A stretch of DNA of 64,000 nt from Pseudomonas fluorescens (GTDB lineage Bacteria; Pseudomonadota; Gammaproteobacteria; Pseudomonadales; Pseudomonadaceae): NCBI RefSeq assembly GCF_040448305.1, contig NZ_CP148752.1:5867501-5931500 (forward strand). The letters run 5' to 3'. The notes below the pieces were generated by a model. It worked only from the letters and a program-made list of their open reading frames with translations, did no database searches and was not told the DNA's origin. A program made the translations under genes and the position numbers. Positions 32,936-40,927 of this stretch are shown here, in pieces; position 1 is the first letter of the stretch, and each line of letters starts with the position of its first letter.

Positions 32936-33193
32936 ATGACTTATTTGATCGATGCCTGGCTGGACCGCCCACACCCTTACCTCAGGATCCTGCATCGGGA
33001 AACCGGGGAAGTCTGTGCGGTGCTGGAAGAGGAAGCCTTGAGCGAACTGCAGGACCAGGGTGATCTTGACCTCAATGGCCTGAGTTCCAGCGAGCCGGTG
33101 GTGCTCAAGGAACTGGTGCGTAATCTGTTTCTGTTCTGCTATGCCCGGGCGTTGCGCCCGACGAGTGAATTGCACAACAAGATCGAACTATGA
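32936..33193 (+). CDS. Small conserved protein, PA4570 family
   Basis: An 85-residue acidic soluble protein, MTYLIDAWLDRPHPYLRILH at the start, then a GEVCAVLEEEALSELQDQGD helix and a C-terminal FLFCYARALRP segment. It corresponds by position (after ispB, before the FKBP isomerase) and by its N-terminus to PA4570 of P. aeruginosa. It has no known function. A candidate Fur box precedes it and may indicate iron-controlled expression. Confidence 0.75.
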   Translation: MTYLIDAWLDRPHPYLRILHRETGEVCAVLEEEALSELQDQGDLDLNGLSSSEPVVLKELVRNLFLFCYARALRPTSELHNKIEL

Positions 33194-33209
33194 GCGACAC
33201 CCAAAAAAC

Positions 33210-33295
33210 TGTGGGAGCCAGCCTGCTGGCGATGGTATCAACGCGGTCTTGAAGAAAAAACCGGTCACCCCTATCGCCAGCAGGCTGGCTCCCAC
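33210..33295. repeat. Variant REPIN (GCCAGC core)
   Basis: TGTGGGAGCCAGCCTGCTGGCGA and its reverse complement. The palindrome core is GCCAGC/GCTGGC rather than GCGAGC, marking a different REP subtype from the others in the window. It lies between the convergent PA4570-like gene and the FKBP gene. Confidence 0.88.
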
Positions 33296-33324
33296 ATCAG
33301 CCTGTCATGCAGACAGGCCGGGTA

Positions 33325-33942
33325 TTACAGAACGTCAAGCAACTCGACGTCGAACACCAGTACGCTGTGCGGCGGGATACTGCCAACGCCTTGAGCGCCG
33401 TAAGCCAGTTCGCTCGGCACGTACAGGCGCCATTTGCTGCCGGCGTTCATCAGTTGCAGGGCTTCGGTCCAGCCGGCGATCACGCCGCCGACCGGGAATT
33501 CTGCAGGCTCGCCGCGCTCGTAGGAGCTGTCGAACACAGTGCCGTCGATCAGGGTGCCGTGGTAGTGAGTACGCACGGAGTCTTCACGGGATGGCTTGGC
33601 GCCTTCGCCAGCGGTCAGCACTTCGAACTGCAGGCCGGAAGCCAGAGTGGTGATGCCGTCACGCTTGGCGTTTTCAGCCAGGAAGGCCAGGCCTTCGCCA
33701 GCAGCCGCTTCAGCCTTGGCTGCAGCTTCGGCCTGCATGATTTCGCGGATGACTTTGAAGCTGGCGGACATTTCTTCCTGGCCCACACGGCTTGGCTTGC
33801 CGGCGAATGCGTCGGTCAGACCTGCCAGGATCGCGTCCAGGCTTACGCCCGGTGGCGGGTTGTCGCGCAGTTGATCGCCCAGCTGACGGCCAATACCGTA
33901 GCTGACGCGGGTTTCGTCGGTGGACAGATTTACTTCGGACAT
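33325..33942 (-). CDS. fklB: FKBP-type peptidyl-prolyl cis-trans isomerase (FklB/Mip-like)
   Basis: A 205-residue isomerase with an N-terminal helical dimerisation domain (about 1-95) and a C-terminal FKBP domain (TTLASGLQFEVLTAGEG ... VFDSSYERGEPAEFPVGGVI ... LAYGAQGVGSIPPHSVLVFD). No signal peptide is seen, so it should be cytoplasmic like FklB rather than periplasmic FkpA. The ATG at 33942 follows GGAG; the longer frame upstream lacks support. Confidence 0.92.
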   Translation of the reverse strand: MSEVNLSTDETRVSYGIGRQLGDQLRDNPPPGVSLDAILAGLTDAFAGKPSRVGQEEMSASFKVIREIMQAEAAAKAEAAAGEGLAFLAENAKRDGITTLASGLQFEVLTAGEGAKPSREDSVRTHYHGTLIDGTVFDSSYERGEPAEFPVGGVIAGWTEALQLMNAGSKWRLYVPSELAYGAQGVGSIPPHSVLVFDVELLDVL

Positions 33943-34063
33943 GACACTACTCCGCTGTGCGGACGGCTCGGGAACTTGCCATGCGTGCACAGCGCGTCCC
34001 GGAGCGCCCGGAACCAAAAGGGCCAGCAGACTAGCACAGATGTCATGCCATTGATGAGGGACG

Positions 34064-34354
34064 TCAGGCGATCGGCACCTTCAGGTTTTCCTCGACATCG
34101 GCAACCAACCCACACATTTCGTCATGCACGACCGTGTGCACGAGGTTGAAGTGCAACTTGGGAAAGGAGCGCAGCACATCGCGGGCATGCTCCACCGAAC
34201 GCAGGCTCATCATGTGCCCGTGCGTATCGCTCAAGGGATACGCCGTGCCATGCATCCGCGCCTCCAGCAGGTAGATGCCGCCCTCCATCGAGATCAGGTT
34301 CAGCTCGTCCACCTTCCCGGCGATGGCATACGCATTCAACTCTTGCAGGTTCAT
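34064..34354 (-). CDS. Small conserved soluble protein (possibly DUF6482 family)
   Basis: A 96-residue protein beginning MNLQELNAYAIAGKVDELNL, with ALRS-type His-rich middle (GTAYPLSDTHGHMMSLRSVE) and HTVVHDEMCGLV. It is conserved in position between the YqhA-like gene and the FKBP gene in pseudomonads. I associate it with DUF6482 from memory, without certainty. Function unknown. Confidence 0.65.
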   Translation of the reverse strand: MNLQELNAYAIAGKVDELNLISMEGGIYLLEARMHGTAYPLSDTHGHMMSLRSVEHARDVLRSFPKLHFNLVHTVVHDEMCGLVADVEENLKVPIA

Positions 34355-34468
34355 GAGCGCACCTCACGCAGTAGCGAGCCTCTTTACAGGGATAGGCTTC
34401 AGCGCATCAAAGCACAAGCCACAAACGACGCCGCCCGTCTGGTTTGCAACCCGCAATGGAAGTTGAAA

Positions 34469-34957
34469 TCAGTGCTTGGTGAGTTTATCCAGGTAACCCA
34501 TGGCAAATGCCGAGATCACGAAGGTCATGTGGATGATCACGTACCACTGCAGATGTTCAGGATCAACGTTCTTGGCGTCCATGAAGATGCGCAGCAGGTG
34601 AATGGACGAGATCGCCACGATCGACGCGGCCACTTTCATCTTCAGCGACGAAGAGTCCATGGTGCCCAGCCAGTTGAGCTTTTCCTTGCTGTCGTCGATG
34701 TCCAGTTGCGAGACGAAGTTCTCGTAGCCGGAAATCATCACCATCACCAGCAAACCGCCCACCAGCGCCATGTCGATCAGTGACAGCAGCACCAGGATCA
34801 AGTCCGATTCGGCCATCGAAAACACGTTTGGGATGACGTGGAAGACTTCCTGGAAGAATTTCAGTGCCAGCGCCAACAGCCCGAGGGACAGGCCGAAATA
34901 GATCGGCGCCAGCAGCCAGCGCGAGGCGTACATTGTATTTTCGATAAAGCGTTCCAT
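34469..34957 (-). CDS. UPF0114/YqhA family membrane protein (TIGR00645)
   Basis: A 162-residue inner-membrane protein with four predicted helices, starting MERFIENTMYASRWLLAPIY, then SLIDMALVGGLLVMVMISGYENFVS and FMDAKNVDPEHLQWYVIIHM, the recognisable UPF0114 blocks. Its function is unknown. It is divergent from the lipoprotein gene at 35129. Confidence 0.9.
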   Translation of the reverse strand: MERFIENTMYASRWLLAPIYFGLSLGLLALALKFFQEVFHVIPNVFSMAESDLILVLLSLIDMALVGGLLVMVMISGYENFVSQLDIDDSKEKLNWLGTMDSSSLKMKVAASIVAISSIHLLRIFMDAKNVDPEHLQWYVIIHMTFVISAFAMGYLDKLTKH

Positions 34958-35128
34958 TGAATCTCACATGTTGGTCTGAAAATGGCCGCGAGTATACCAG
35001 CCACCCGTCTATACCCAGAAGCAGCCAGAAACCGTCGAAAAATCCGCCACCTGCGCCTGTGTATCAAAGTTTTTCTGCTAGTGTCCAAATCATTGACTGC
35101 TCAGCGATGTCGGACAGGAAGACTGGAA

Positions 35129-36958
35129 ATGGATGTGCGATTGCCTTTGACGAGTGCCGGAATTTTCCTGGCGCTGCTGCTGAGCGGCTGCTCACCCAGC
35201 GATGAAAAGCGCCAGCTCAGCCTCGAAGAAAAAACCGCGCTGTTCGAAAAATCGCTGGACGCCATCCAGGATCCGAAGCTCAAGGATGCCGTGTCAGAGC
35301 TGGGCGGCTCACTGCTGCTGCTCGAACGCGCGCAACTCAAGCTCGACAGCAAGCCGGTGGAAACCGAATACGGCGAAGACGCCCTCGCCATGCTCAAGCA
35401 CTACCCGACCCCGCAGGCTCTGGTCGATACCTACATCAACGGGTTGTTCGTGCTGCAAAAGGACTCCGGCTCCGACTACCTGACCGATCTGCAGCCAGTG
35501 TTCCCCTTCACTTTCAGCGTTCCTGCCGCGTTTTTGTTTCCCCACGGCCTGGAATGGCAGTCGGTCACGCTAAGCAACAAACGGGTGATTCCATTCCAGC
35601 CGGAATGGTCGGAAACCGACCCCGGCATTCAGCTCAGCCCATCGAGCTCCAACCTGACCAACCCCGATGACCTGACCTTGGCCTACCCCTTCATCGAAGG
35701 CCTCGACATCGACCGAAAGCAGCAACCGCAACCGGTGAGCCTGCAAGGCAAAGTCGAAGTCATCGCGCCACGCCGCCTCTACAGCTTCGACCTGACGAAA
35801 AAGGACGTAGGCCAGACCCGCACCAATGACAACCTGAGCGTCACCCTGCTCACATTGACGAACAACTACGCGGAAATCGAATACAACAACAGCGCGCCGC
35901 TGGCCCCTGAAGTCAGTGATACACCGCTGAACCCGCTGATCGTCCAGGCCAAAGACAGCACCGGGCAATTTATCTCGCGCGCCGGCTCAATCAATGAAAC
36001 CTCGGTACAAATTGCCTTCTATCAGCAGCAGCTGGCCAAGATGCAGCAGCAGAAGAGCTGGAGCGAGGCCCTGGAAAAACAGCTCGACGAAGAACAACGC
36101 AACTTTGAGAAACAGCAGGCTCGACATTATTCGAAGGTGTACTTCAACGGGACGATCGAAACCCTCGAAGTCAGCATGCTGGATTTTTCCGCCGTCACGG
36201 CCACCCGAAAGAACCTCGACCTTCCGATCCGGCGTTTCGATGCCAATACCACGGCCAAGTCCATCCAGCCCTTGAACCTGCCCGTGGTGGTCTATGACGA
36301 CCAGGCGGTGGGCTGGCTGAAAGGAGCAACGCTGAGTGAGGAGCAACTGAAAAAGAACGTCAACATCAGTCAGTCGGTCGACGACCCCAGCGCTGCGCGA
36401 ATCGAGTTCACTCACCTGCGCACCTTTAACGATGAACTGCTCGGCACCTCGTTCAACCCCGGTGAAAGTCCGGTGAGTTTCTTTACCGAAGACGCTGCTG
36501 GCAAACGCGACGAACCGATCGAACTGCCACCAGAGGCGTACCAGATTGACCCTCTGCGCGGCACCATCACTTACGATCTGAATCTGTTTCCGCAAACCCC
36601 AGCCTATGCAGTGGGCTCCATGCCGCTGTTCCTGGCCACGGTCGAAAAGAAAACCGTCGATGCCCGTCAAATGCCCAAAGGCCTCGCGCTCAAGGACAAC
36701 GCACTGGTGGTGGACCTGAAGGCATTCCCCGCCCAGGACTGGCGCTTTTTCGCCAAGGACGACAGCGGTAATTACTTGAAGGAGATTCTATCGGTCAGTC
36801 ATGACGCGAGCGCACAAGGTCCGGCGCAGTTTGCCGTGCATTACTTCTACGGGCAGCCTACGCGCCTGGAAACCTATCAGCGCACTGACCTCGACACCGT
36901 GCAATATGGTTTCGAGGTCAAACTCGACAAGGCCGACATGACGCGCCTTGATCAATAG
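35129..36958 (+). CDS. Large lipoprotein of unknown function
   Basis: A 609-residue lipoprotein: the signal peptide ends in lipobox LLSGC (Cys21), then CSPSDEKRQLSLEEKTALFE. The middle (about residues 285-330) is a Gln/Glu-rich coiled coil (QQQLAKMQQQKSWSEALEKQ, DEEQRNFEKQQARHYSKVYF). The rest looks beta-rich with repeated FDLTKKDVG / FDANTTAK type strands and no catalytic motif I recognise. The Asp at +2 is absent (Ser), favouring outer-membrane sorting. The ATG at 35129 gives the signal peptide; a longer frame would place it internally. It could be a scaffold or surface lipoprotein. No function is assigned. Confidence 0.85.
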   Translation: MDVRLPLTSAGIFLALLLSGCSPSDEKRQLSLEEKTALFEKSLDAIQDPKLKDAVSELGGSLLLLERAQLKLDSKPVETEYGEDALAMLKHYPTPQALVDTYINGLFVLQKDSGSDYLTDLQPVFPFTFSVPAAFLFPHGLEWQSVTLSNKRVIPFQPEWSETDPGIQLSPSSSNLTNPDDLTLAYPFIEGLDIDRKQQPQPVSLQGKVEVIAPRRLYSFDLTKKDVGQTRTNDNLSVTLLTLTNNYAEIEYNNSAPLAPEVSDTPLNPLIVQAKDSTGQFISRAGSINETSVQIAFYQQQLAKMQQQKSWSEALEKQLDEEQRNFEKQQARHYSKVYFNGTIETLEVSMLDFSAVTATRKNLDLPIRRFDANTTAKSIQPLNLPVVVYDDQAVGWLKGATLSEEQLKKNVNISQSVDDPSAARIEFTHLRTFNDELLGTSFNPGESPVSFFTEDAAGKRDEPIELPPEAYQIDPLRGTITYDLNLFPQTPAYAVGSMPLFLATVEKKTVDARQMPKGLALKDNALVVDLKAFPAQDWRFFAKDDSGNYLKEILSVSHDASAQGPAQFAVHYFYGQPTRLETYQRTDLDTVQYGFEVKLDKADMTRLDQ

Positions 36959-36964
36959 TGCGAC

Positions 36965-37306
36965 TCAGTGCTCGGGGTGAAACTCGAAACCGCCCATGTT
37001 CCGGCAGCGACCACCGTTGATTTCCCGTAGCTGGGCTTGCAGATGCAGGCACCAGATTTGCGGATCGTCGGCCAACTCGTAGCCGTGCAAGGTCAGGCTT
37101 TCAACGATGGTGTCGAGGATTGATTCAGCGACGAATGGACCGTGAAACGGGCCTTGGGCCTTGATGGCCGAAGGTTGTTCACCGGCCATTCCGGCGGCGA
37201 ACAGCAGAGTCCACATGCCCGTATCTCCCGCCAATGGACGGATGGAGCACTCGATACGGGTCACAAGGCCCAGGCATTGACGGGTGAGGCAGAGGTTGCG
37301 CGACAT
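36965..37306 (-). CDS. Small conserved protein, PA4575-like
   Basis: A 113-residue protein starting MSRNLCLTRQCLGLVTRIEC, with conserved-looking blocks DTGMWTLLFAAGMAGEQPSA and HGYELADDPQIWCLHLQAQL. It has no signal peptide. By position before the Lon-like protease it corresponds to PA4575 of P. aeruginosa, from memory. Function unknown. Convergent with the lipoprotein gene, 6 bp apart. Confidence 0.72.
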   Translation of the reverse strand: MSRNLCLTRQCLGLVTRIECSIRPLAGDTGMWTLLFAAGMAGEQPSAIKAQGPFHGPFVAESILDTIVESLTLHGYELADDPQIWCLHLQAQLREINGGRCRNMGGFEFHPEH

Positions 37307-37508
37307 GGCGGCGACCCTCGGTAGATCCGGTATTCAGCCCCCATGGGAAGGCTGTTTCGATCCTGTGATTACTATCGATATCCTTGAGCTGAGAATAGAA
37401 GAAAAGTCTGCCTTGCAGGCCGAGGCGAGACCGAAAGGCGCCGAATGGTCACAGCGTGAATATTGACGTCATTTCGATGACGCTTTTTCGGCAATACATA
37501 TATAAAAA

Positions 37509-37598
37509 TGTGGGAGCGAGCCTGCTCGCGAAGGCGGACCGTCAGTCAACACATGGGTTGAATGTCAGTTCCTCATCGCGAGCAGGCTCGCTCCCACA
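37509..37598. repeat. REPIN (inverted REP pair)
   Basis: TGTGGGAGCGAGCCTGCTCGCGA and its reverse complement about 44 bp apart, between the PA4575-like gene and the Lon-like protease. The remaining ~230 bp of this gap holds no gene that I can support. Confidence 0.92.
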
Positions 37599-37629
37599 GT
37601 AGAGCGGTGTGAGTTAGTTCAAGTGCGCA

Positions 37630-40068
37630 TCAAGCCGGCTTGGTTTCCGCCAACGCCTCTTGCGCCAACTCCTTCTCGGCTTCCTTCAGATCATCTTCAC
37701 TGATCATTTCCGCGATAACCCGCAGGCGCTCCACGACCCGCGCATTCACGCTGCCTTCAGGGAACGCGCCATTCTCGTCCGGCTCGCCGGCCGGCTCGCC
37801 GACCAGCAAACTCAAGGCTTCGTCGGCCTGACGGACCGCGTAGACATGGAACTGCCCCGCACGCACCGCCGCCAGCACCTTCTCGTCGAGCATCAGCGTG
37901 GCGACGTTGGCGTGAGGAATGATTGCCCCCTGCTCGCCGGTCAACCCGCGGGCTTCGCACAGACGGAAGAAGCCCTCGATCTTTTCGTTGACTCCGCCGA
38001 CCGCCTGCACTTCGCCGAACTGGTTGATCGAACCGGTGATGGCAAAGCACTGCTTGAGCGGGGTTTTCGACAAGGCCGAGATCAGGGTGCAGGCCTCGCC
38101 CAGGGAAGCACTGTCGCCATCGACATAACCATAGGATTGCTCCAGGGCGATGCTCGCGGAAATCGCCAGCGGAAACTCCTGGGCGTAACGACTGCCCAGA
38201 TAACCGGTAAGGATCATCACGCCTTTGGAGTGGATAGGCTGGCCGAGGTTGACCTCGCGCTCGATGTCGACAATGCCGCTGCCGCCCGGGTATACCGTGG
38301 CGGAAATCCGCGCCGGAATACCAAAGGCCGAGTCACCGACTTCCAGCACCGTCAAGCCGTTGCACTTGCCGACCGCCGCGCCCGCGGTGTCGATCAGGAT
38401 GATCCCGGCCAGCATGTCATCGAGAATCCGCGCCGAAACCCGCCCGGTCCGCGTGGCCTTGGCCTTGAGCGCACGCTCGATGTGCCCCGCGTCGGTCATT
38501 TCATCGCCTGCCAGGTGACGAATGAAATCCGCCTCGCTGACCAGTTGGAACAAGTCCCCGATACGCGCCGACAAGCGCCCCTGGTGCTCGGCCAGACGCG
38601 CGCTGTAGGTCGCCAGGCGTGCCACCGCATCGGCGGTCAGCGGAGCCATGCCTTCTTCGGAAGTACGGGTTTTGAGCAACTGGGCAAACTGCTCCAGGCT
38701 CTCGTCGACCATCGGGATGTCTTCGTCGAAATCCACCAGGACGCGGAACATTTCCTGGAAGTCCGGATCGAGGTCTTGCAGCGTGTAATACAGCTGACGG
38801 GCACCGATGATGACGACCTTGACCTGCAACGGAATGTGTTGCGGTGTCAGGGTCACGGTGGCCAGACGGCCCAGTTCACCCAGCGGCGATTCCATTTTCA
38901 GCTTGCGCGATTGCAGGGCGCGTTTCAGCGCGTCCCACACGAACGGCTCGCTGAGCATTTTGTCCGCTTCAAGGATCAGGAAACCACCGTTGGCCCGGTG
39001 CAAGGCACCCGGCCGCAGCTGCCGATAGGTGGTGTACAGCGCGCCTTGATCGGTGCTGTATTCAATGCGACCGAAAAGATTTTCGTAGGTCGGGTGCGGC
39101 TCGAACACCACCGGCGCACCCCCGCTGGCCGAATGACCAACCACTAGGCTCGGCGCGTATTGTTCTTCCAGCAACTTGCGGGCGACAGCGTCGATCTTGC
39201 TGTCGTCCACCAATTGCTCGACCACGGTCTTGAGCAAGTACACCTGCATGGCTTGCAGATAACCGCATACCGCCGCGTTCTCGGCGTACTTCTCCGACAA
39301 TGGCGACAACAATGGCTGCAAGGCCAGGGTGATGGTTTCTTCGTTGAGGTGACGCAGTTGGTTGCTCGACTCACGCTTCCATTGTGGCAGGCTGGCGAGT
39401 TCTTCGTTCAGGCGCTCCTCCAGCACGGAAATATCCTCGTGGAAGCGCTCGCGCTCGGCTTCCGGCAATTGTGCGAATTCAGCTTCGTCTAACGCCTTGC
39501 CGTCGCCCATTGGGGTGAAGGCGATATTGCTGGCGTCGCGGTACAGCGCGACGTCCTTTTCCAGTGCCAGACGCTCGATGACGTCCAGGGCCTTGTCGTA
39601 GCGCTGGTTGAAGGCGCGGTCGATGGCGCTTTTCTTCTGCTGGTAGGACGGATGCTCGAAGACTGCCGGAAAGGTCGCCAGCAGGTTGTCGATCAGACCG
39701 TTGATATCTCCAATGAAGTTACCGGCAGTGCCCGACGGCAATTCCAGGGCACGTGGTTCGCGCGGCTCATCGAAATTGTTGACGTAGACCCAGTCCGCCG
39801 GGGTCTGCAGGCGCTTGCCTTCGGCCTTGAGGTAGCGTTTGACGAACGAGAACCGGCCAGTGCCGGGCTCGCCCATGACGAATACGTTGTAACCGGGGCG
39901 TGGCATGGCCACACCGAACTGCAAGGCTTCGACCGCACGTTCCTGGCCAAGCACACCGCGAAAGGGCTCCAGATCATTGGTGGTAGAGAAGCTGAACTGT
40001 TCAGCGGAAAACGGACGGGTCAGCGCTTCGGGCGCTAGACGCAAGCTGGCAGCAACAGGATCAGGCAT
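37630..40068 (-). CDS. Lon-family ATP-dependent-like protease (AAA_32/S16)
   Basis: An 812-residue Lon relative without the substrate-binding LAN domain. An AAA+ module (LGQERAVEALQFGV near residue 40, Walker A GEPGTGRF near 66) is split by a long coiled-coil insertion (about 130-270). The S16 protease domain at the C-terminus has the Ser-Lys dyad: Ser653 in DGDSASLGEAC and Lys696 in GGVNEKIEGF. The Walker A lysine is replaced by Arg, so ATP hydrolysis may differ from true Lon; I believe this is shared by the family. It corresponds to PA4576 in PAO1. The tail is acidic. Confidence 0.9.
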   Translation of the reverse strand: MPDPVAASLRLAPEALTRPFSAEQFSFSTTNDLEPFRGVLGQERAVEALQFGVAMPRPGYNVFVMGEPGTGRFSFVKRYLKAEGKRLQTPADWVYVNNFDEPREPRALELPSGTAGNFIGDINGLIDNLLATFPAVFEHPSYQQKKSAIDRAFNQRYDKALDVIERLALEKDVALYRDASNIAFTPMGDGKALDEAEFAQLPEAERERFHEDISVLEERLNEELASLPQWKRESSNQLRHLNEETITLALQPLLSPLSEKYAENAAVCGYLQAMQVYLLKTVVEQLVDDSKIDAVARKLLEEQYAPSLVVGHSASGGAPVVFEPHPTYENLFGRIEYSTDQGALYTTYRQLRPGALHRANGGFLILEADKMLSEPFVWDALKRALQSRKLKMESPLGELGRLATVTLTPQHIPLQVKVVIIGARQLYYTLQDLDPDFQEMFRVLVDFDEDIPMVDESLEQFAQLLKTRTSEEGMAPLTADAVARLATYSARLAEHQGRLSARIGDLFQLVSEADFIRHLAGDEMTDAGHIERALKAKATRTGRVSARILDDMLAGIILIDTAGAAVGKCNGLTVLEVGDSAFGIPARISATVYPGGSGIVDIEREVNLGQPIHSKGVMILTGYLGSRYAQEFPLAISASIALEQSYGYVDGDSASLGEACTLISALSKTPLKQCFAITGSINQFGEVQAVGGVNEKIEGFFRLCEARGLTGEQGAIIPHANVATLMLDEKVLAAVRAGQFHVYAVRQADEALSLLVGEPAGEPDENGAFPEGSVNARVVERLRVIAEMISEDDLKEAEKELAQEALAETKPA

Positions 40069-40224
40069 CGGGCTTCCTTAACAATCAGGCGGGGCAGATG
40101 ACAGCATTCTGGCGCCGCCCATGCCCGACTGGCAAGGAGCGCCGCAGGCCTGAGCATCGACAACCCACCAACCCCAGGCGGGCCGGGCCTGCGCTGCCGT
40201 TTCCCATGAATGTTTTGCAAAAAA

Positions 40225-40242
40225 TCACGGAACCCCGTGATC
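40225..40242. promoter_or_regulatory. Palindrome between Lon-like protease and DUF3015 gene
   Basis: ATCACGG-AACC-CCGTGAT, perfect seven-base arms, next to an A-run on its left. On the minus strand it looks like a terminator, but no minus-strand gene lies upstream of it within 3 kb. It may be an operator for either divergent gene. The 277-bp gap otherwise holds no gene I can support. Confidence 0.35.
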
Positions 40243-40345
40243 GTGCCTAAACTCCAAACTGCGCGGCTGGACTAATGACCGGCCCACTGGCACCAGACGG
40301 GCCAGACTCCTTGTCCATTGGTAGGCACATAAAGAGAACAAAGCT

Positions 40346-40834
40346 ATGAAACGGATTCTTCTCGGTACTCTCTTCACTGCTGTATCCATCAACGCCATGG
40401 CTCAGGCGCCAGGCGGCCCGGATTGCGGCTGGGGCAACATGCTGTTCGAAGGCCAGCGTGGTACTCCGGCTCACTTCCTGGCATCCACCACCAACGGCAC
40501 CTCCGGCAACGCAACCTTCGGCATGACCTCCGGCACCAACGGTTGCGCGACCAATTCGTCGCTGACCTATGGCGGCAAATCCTGGTTTGCCATGAATGGC
40601 ATGATGAACGAGCTGTCCGAAGACATGGCCAAGGGTCAGGGCGAAGCGCTGACCACCTATGCCGTGGTACTGGGCGTGGCGCCGGAAGACCGTGCGCACT
40701 TCGCCGCCGTCACTCACGAGCACTTCCAGCAGATCTTCAGCAAGGCTGACGTGACTGCCGAAGACGTGCATACCAACACCCTGGCCGTGCTCAAAGCCGA
40801 CCCTCGTCTGGCCAAGTACGCAACTCAAGCTTAA
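40346..40834 (+). CDS. DUF3015 family exported protein
   Basis: A 162-residue exported protein. The signal peptide MKRILLGTLFTAVSINAMAQ is followed by PGGPDCGWGNMLFEGQRGTP, the DUF3015 signature, with Cys in DCGWG and NGCATN probably paired. The C-terminal third is helical. Its function is unknown. A terminator follows, and a DUF4105 gene lies 93 bp downstream on the same strand, an arrangement I remember from other pseudomonads. Confidence 0.88.
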   Translation: MKRILLGTLFTAVSINAMAQAPGGPDCGWGNMLFEGQRGTPAHFLASTTNGTSGNATFGMTSGTNGCATNSSLTYGGKSWFAMNGMMNELSEDMAKGQGEALTTYAVVLGVAPEDRAHFAAVTHEHFQQIFSKADVTAEDVHTNTLAVLKADPRLAKYATQA

Positions 40835-40844
40835 GCTCGACCTG

Positions 40845-40877
40845 CCCCGCTTCTTTCGGGAAGCGGGTTTTGCTTTT
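40845..40877 (+). terminator. Rho-independent terminator after the DUF3015 gene
   Basis: CCCGCTTC-TTTCG-GGAAGCGGG followed by TTTTGCTTTTT, starting about 10 bp after the stop codon. Confidence 0.87.
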
Positions 40878-40927
40878 TGGACCTGCCTCTTTTTGGGTCT
40901 TTTTCTCAAGTATTTAAGTTGCCATCT

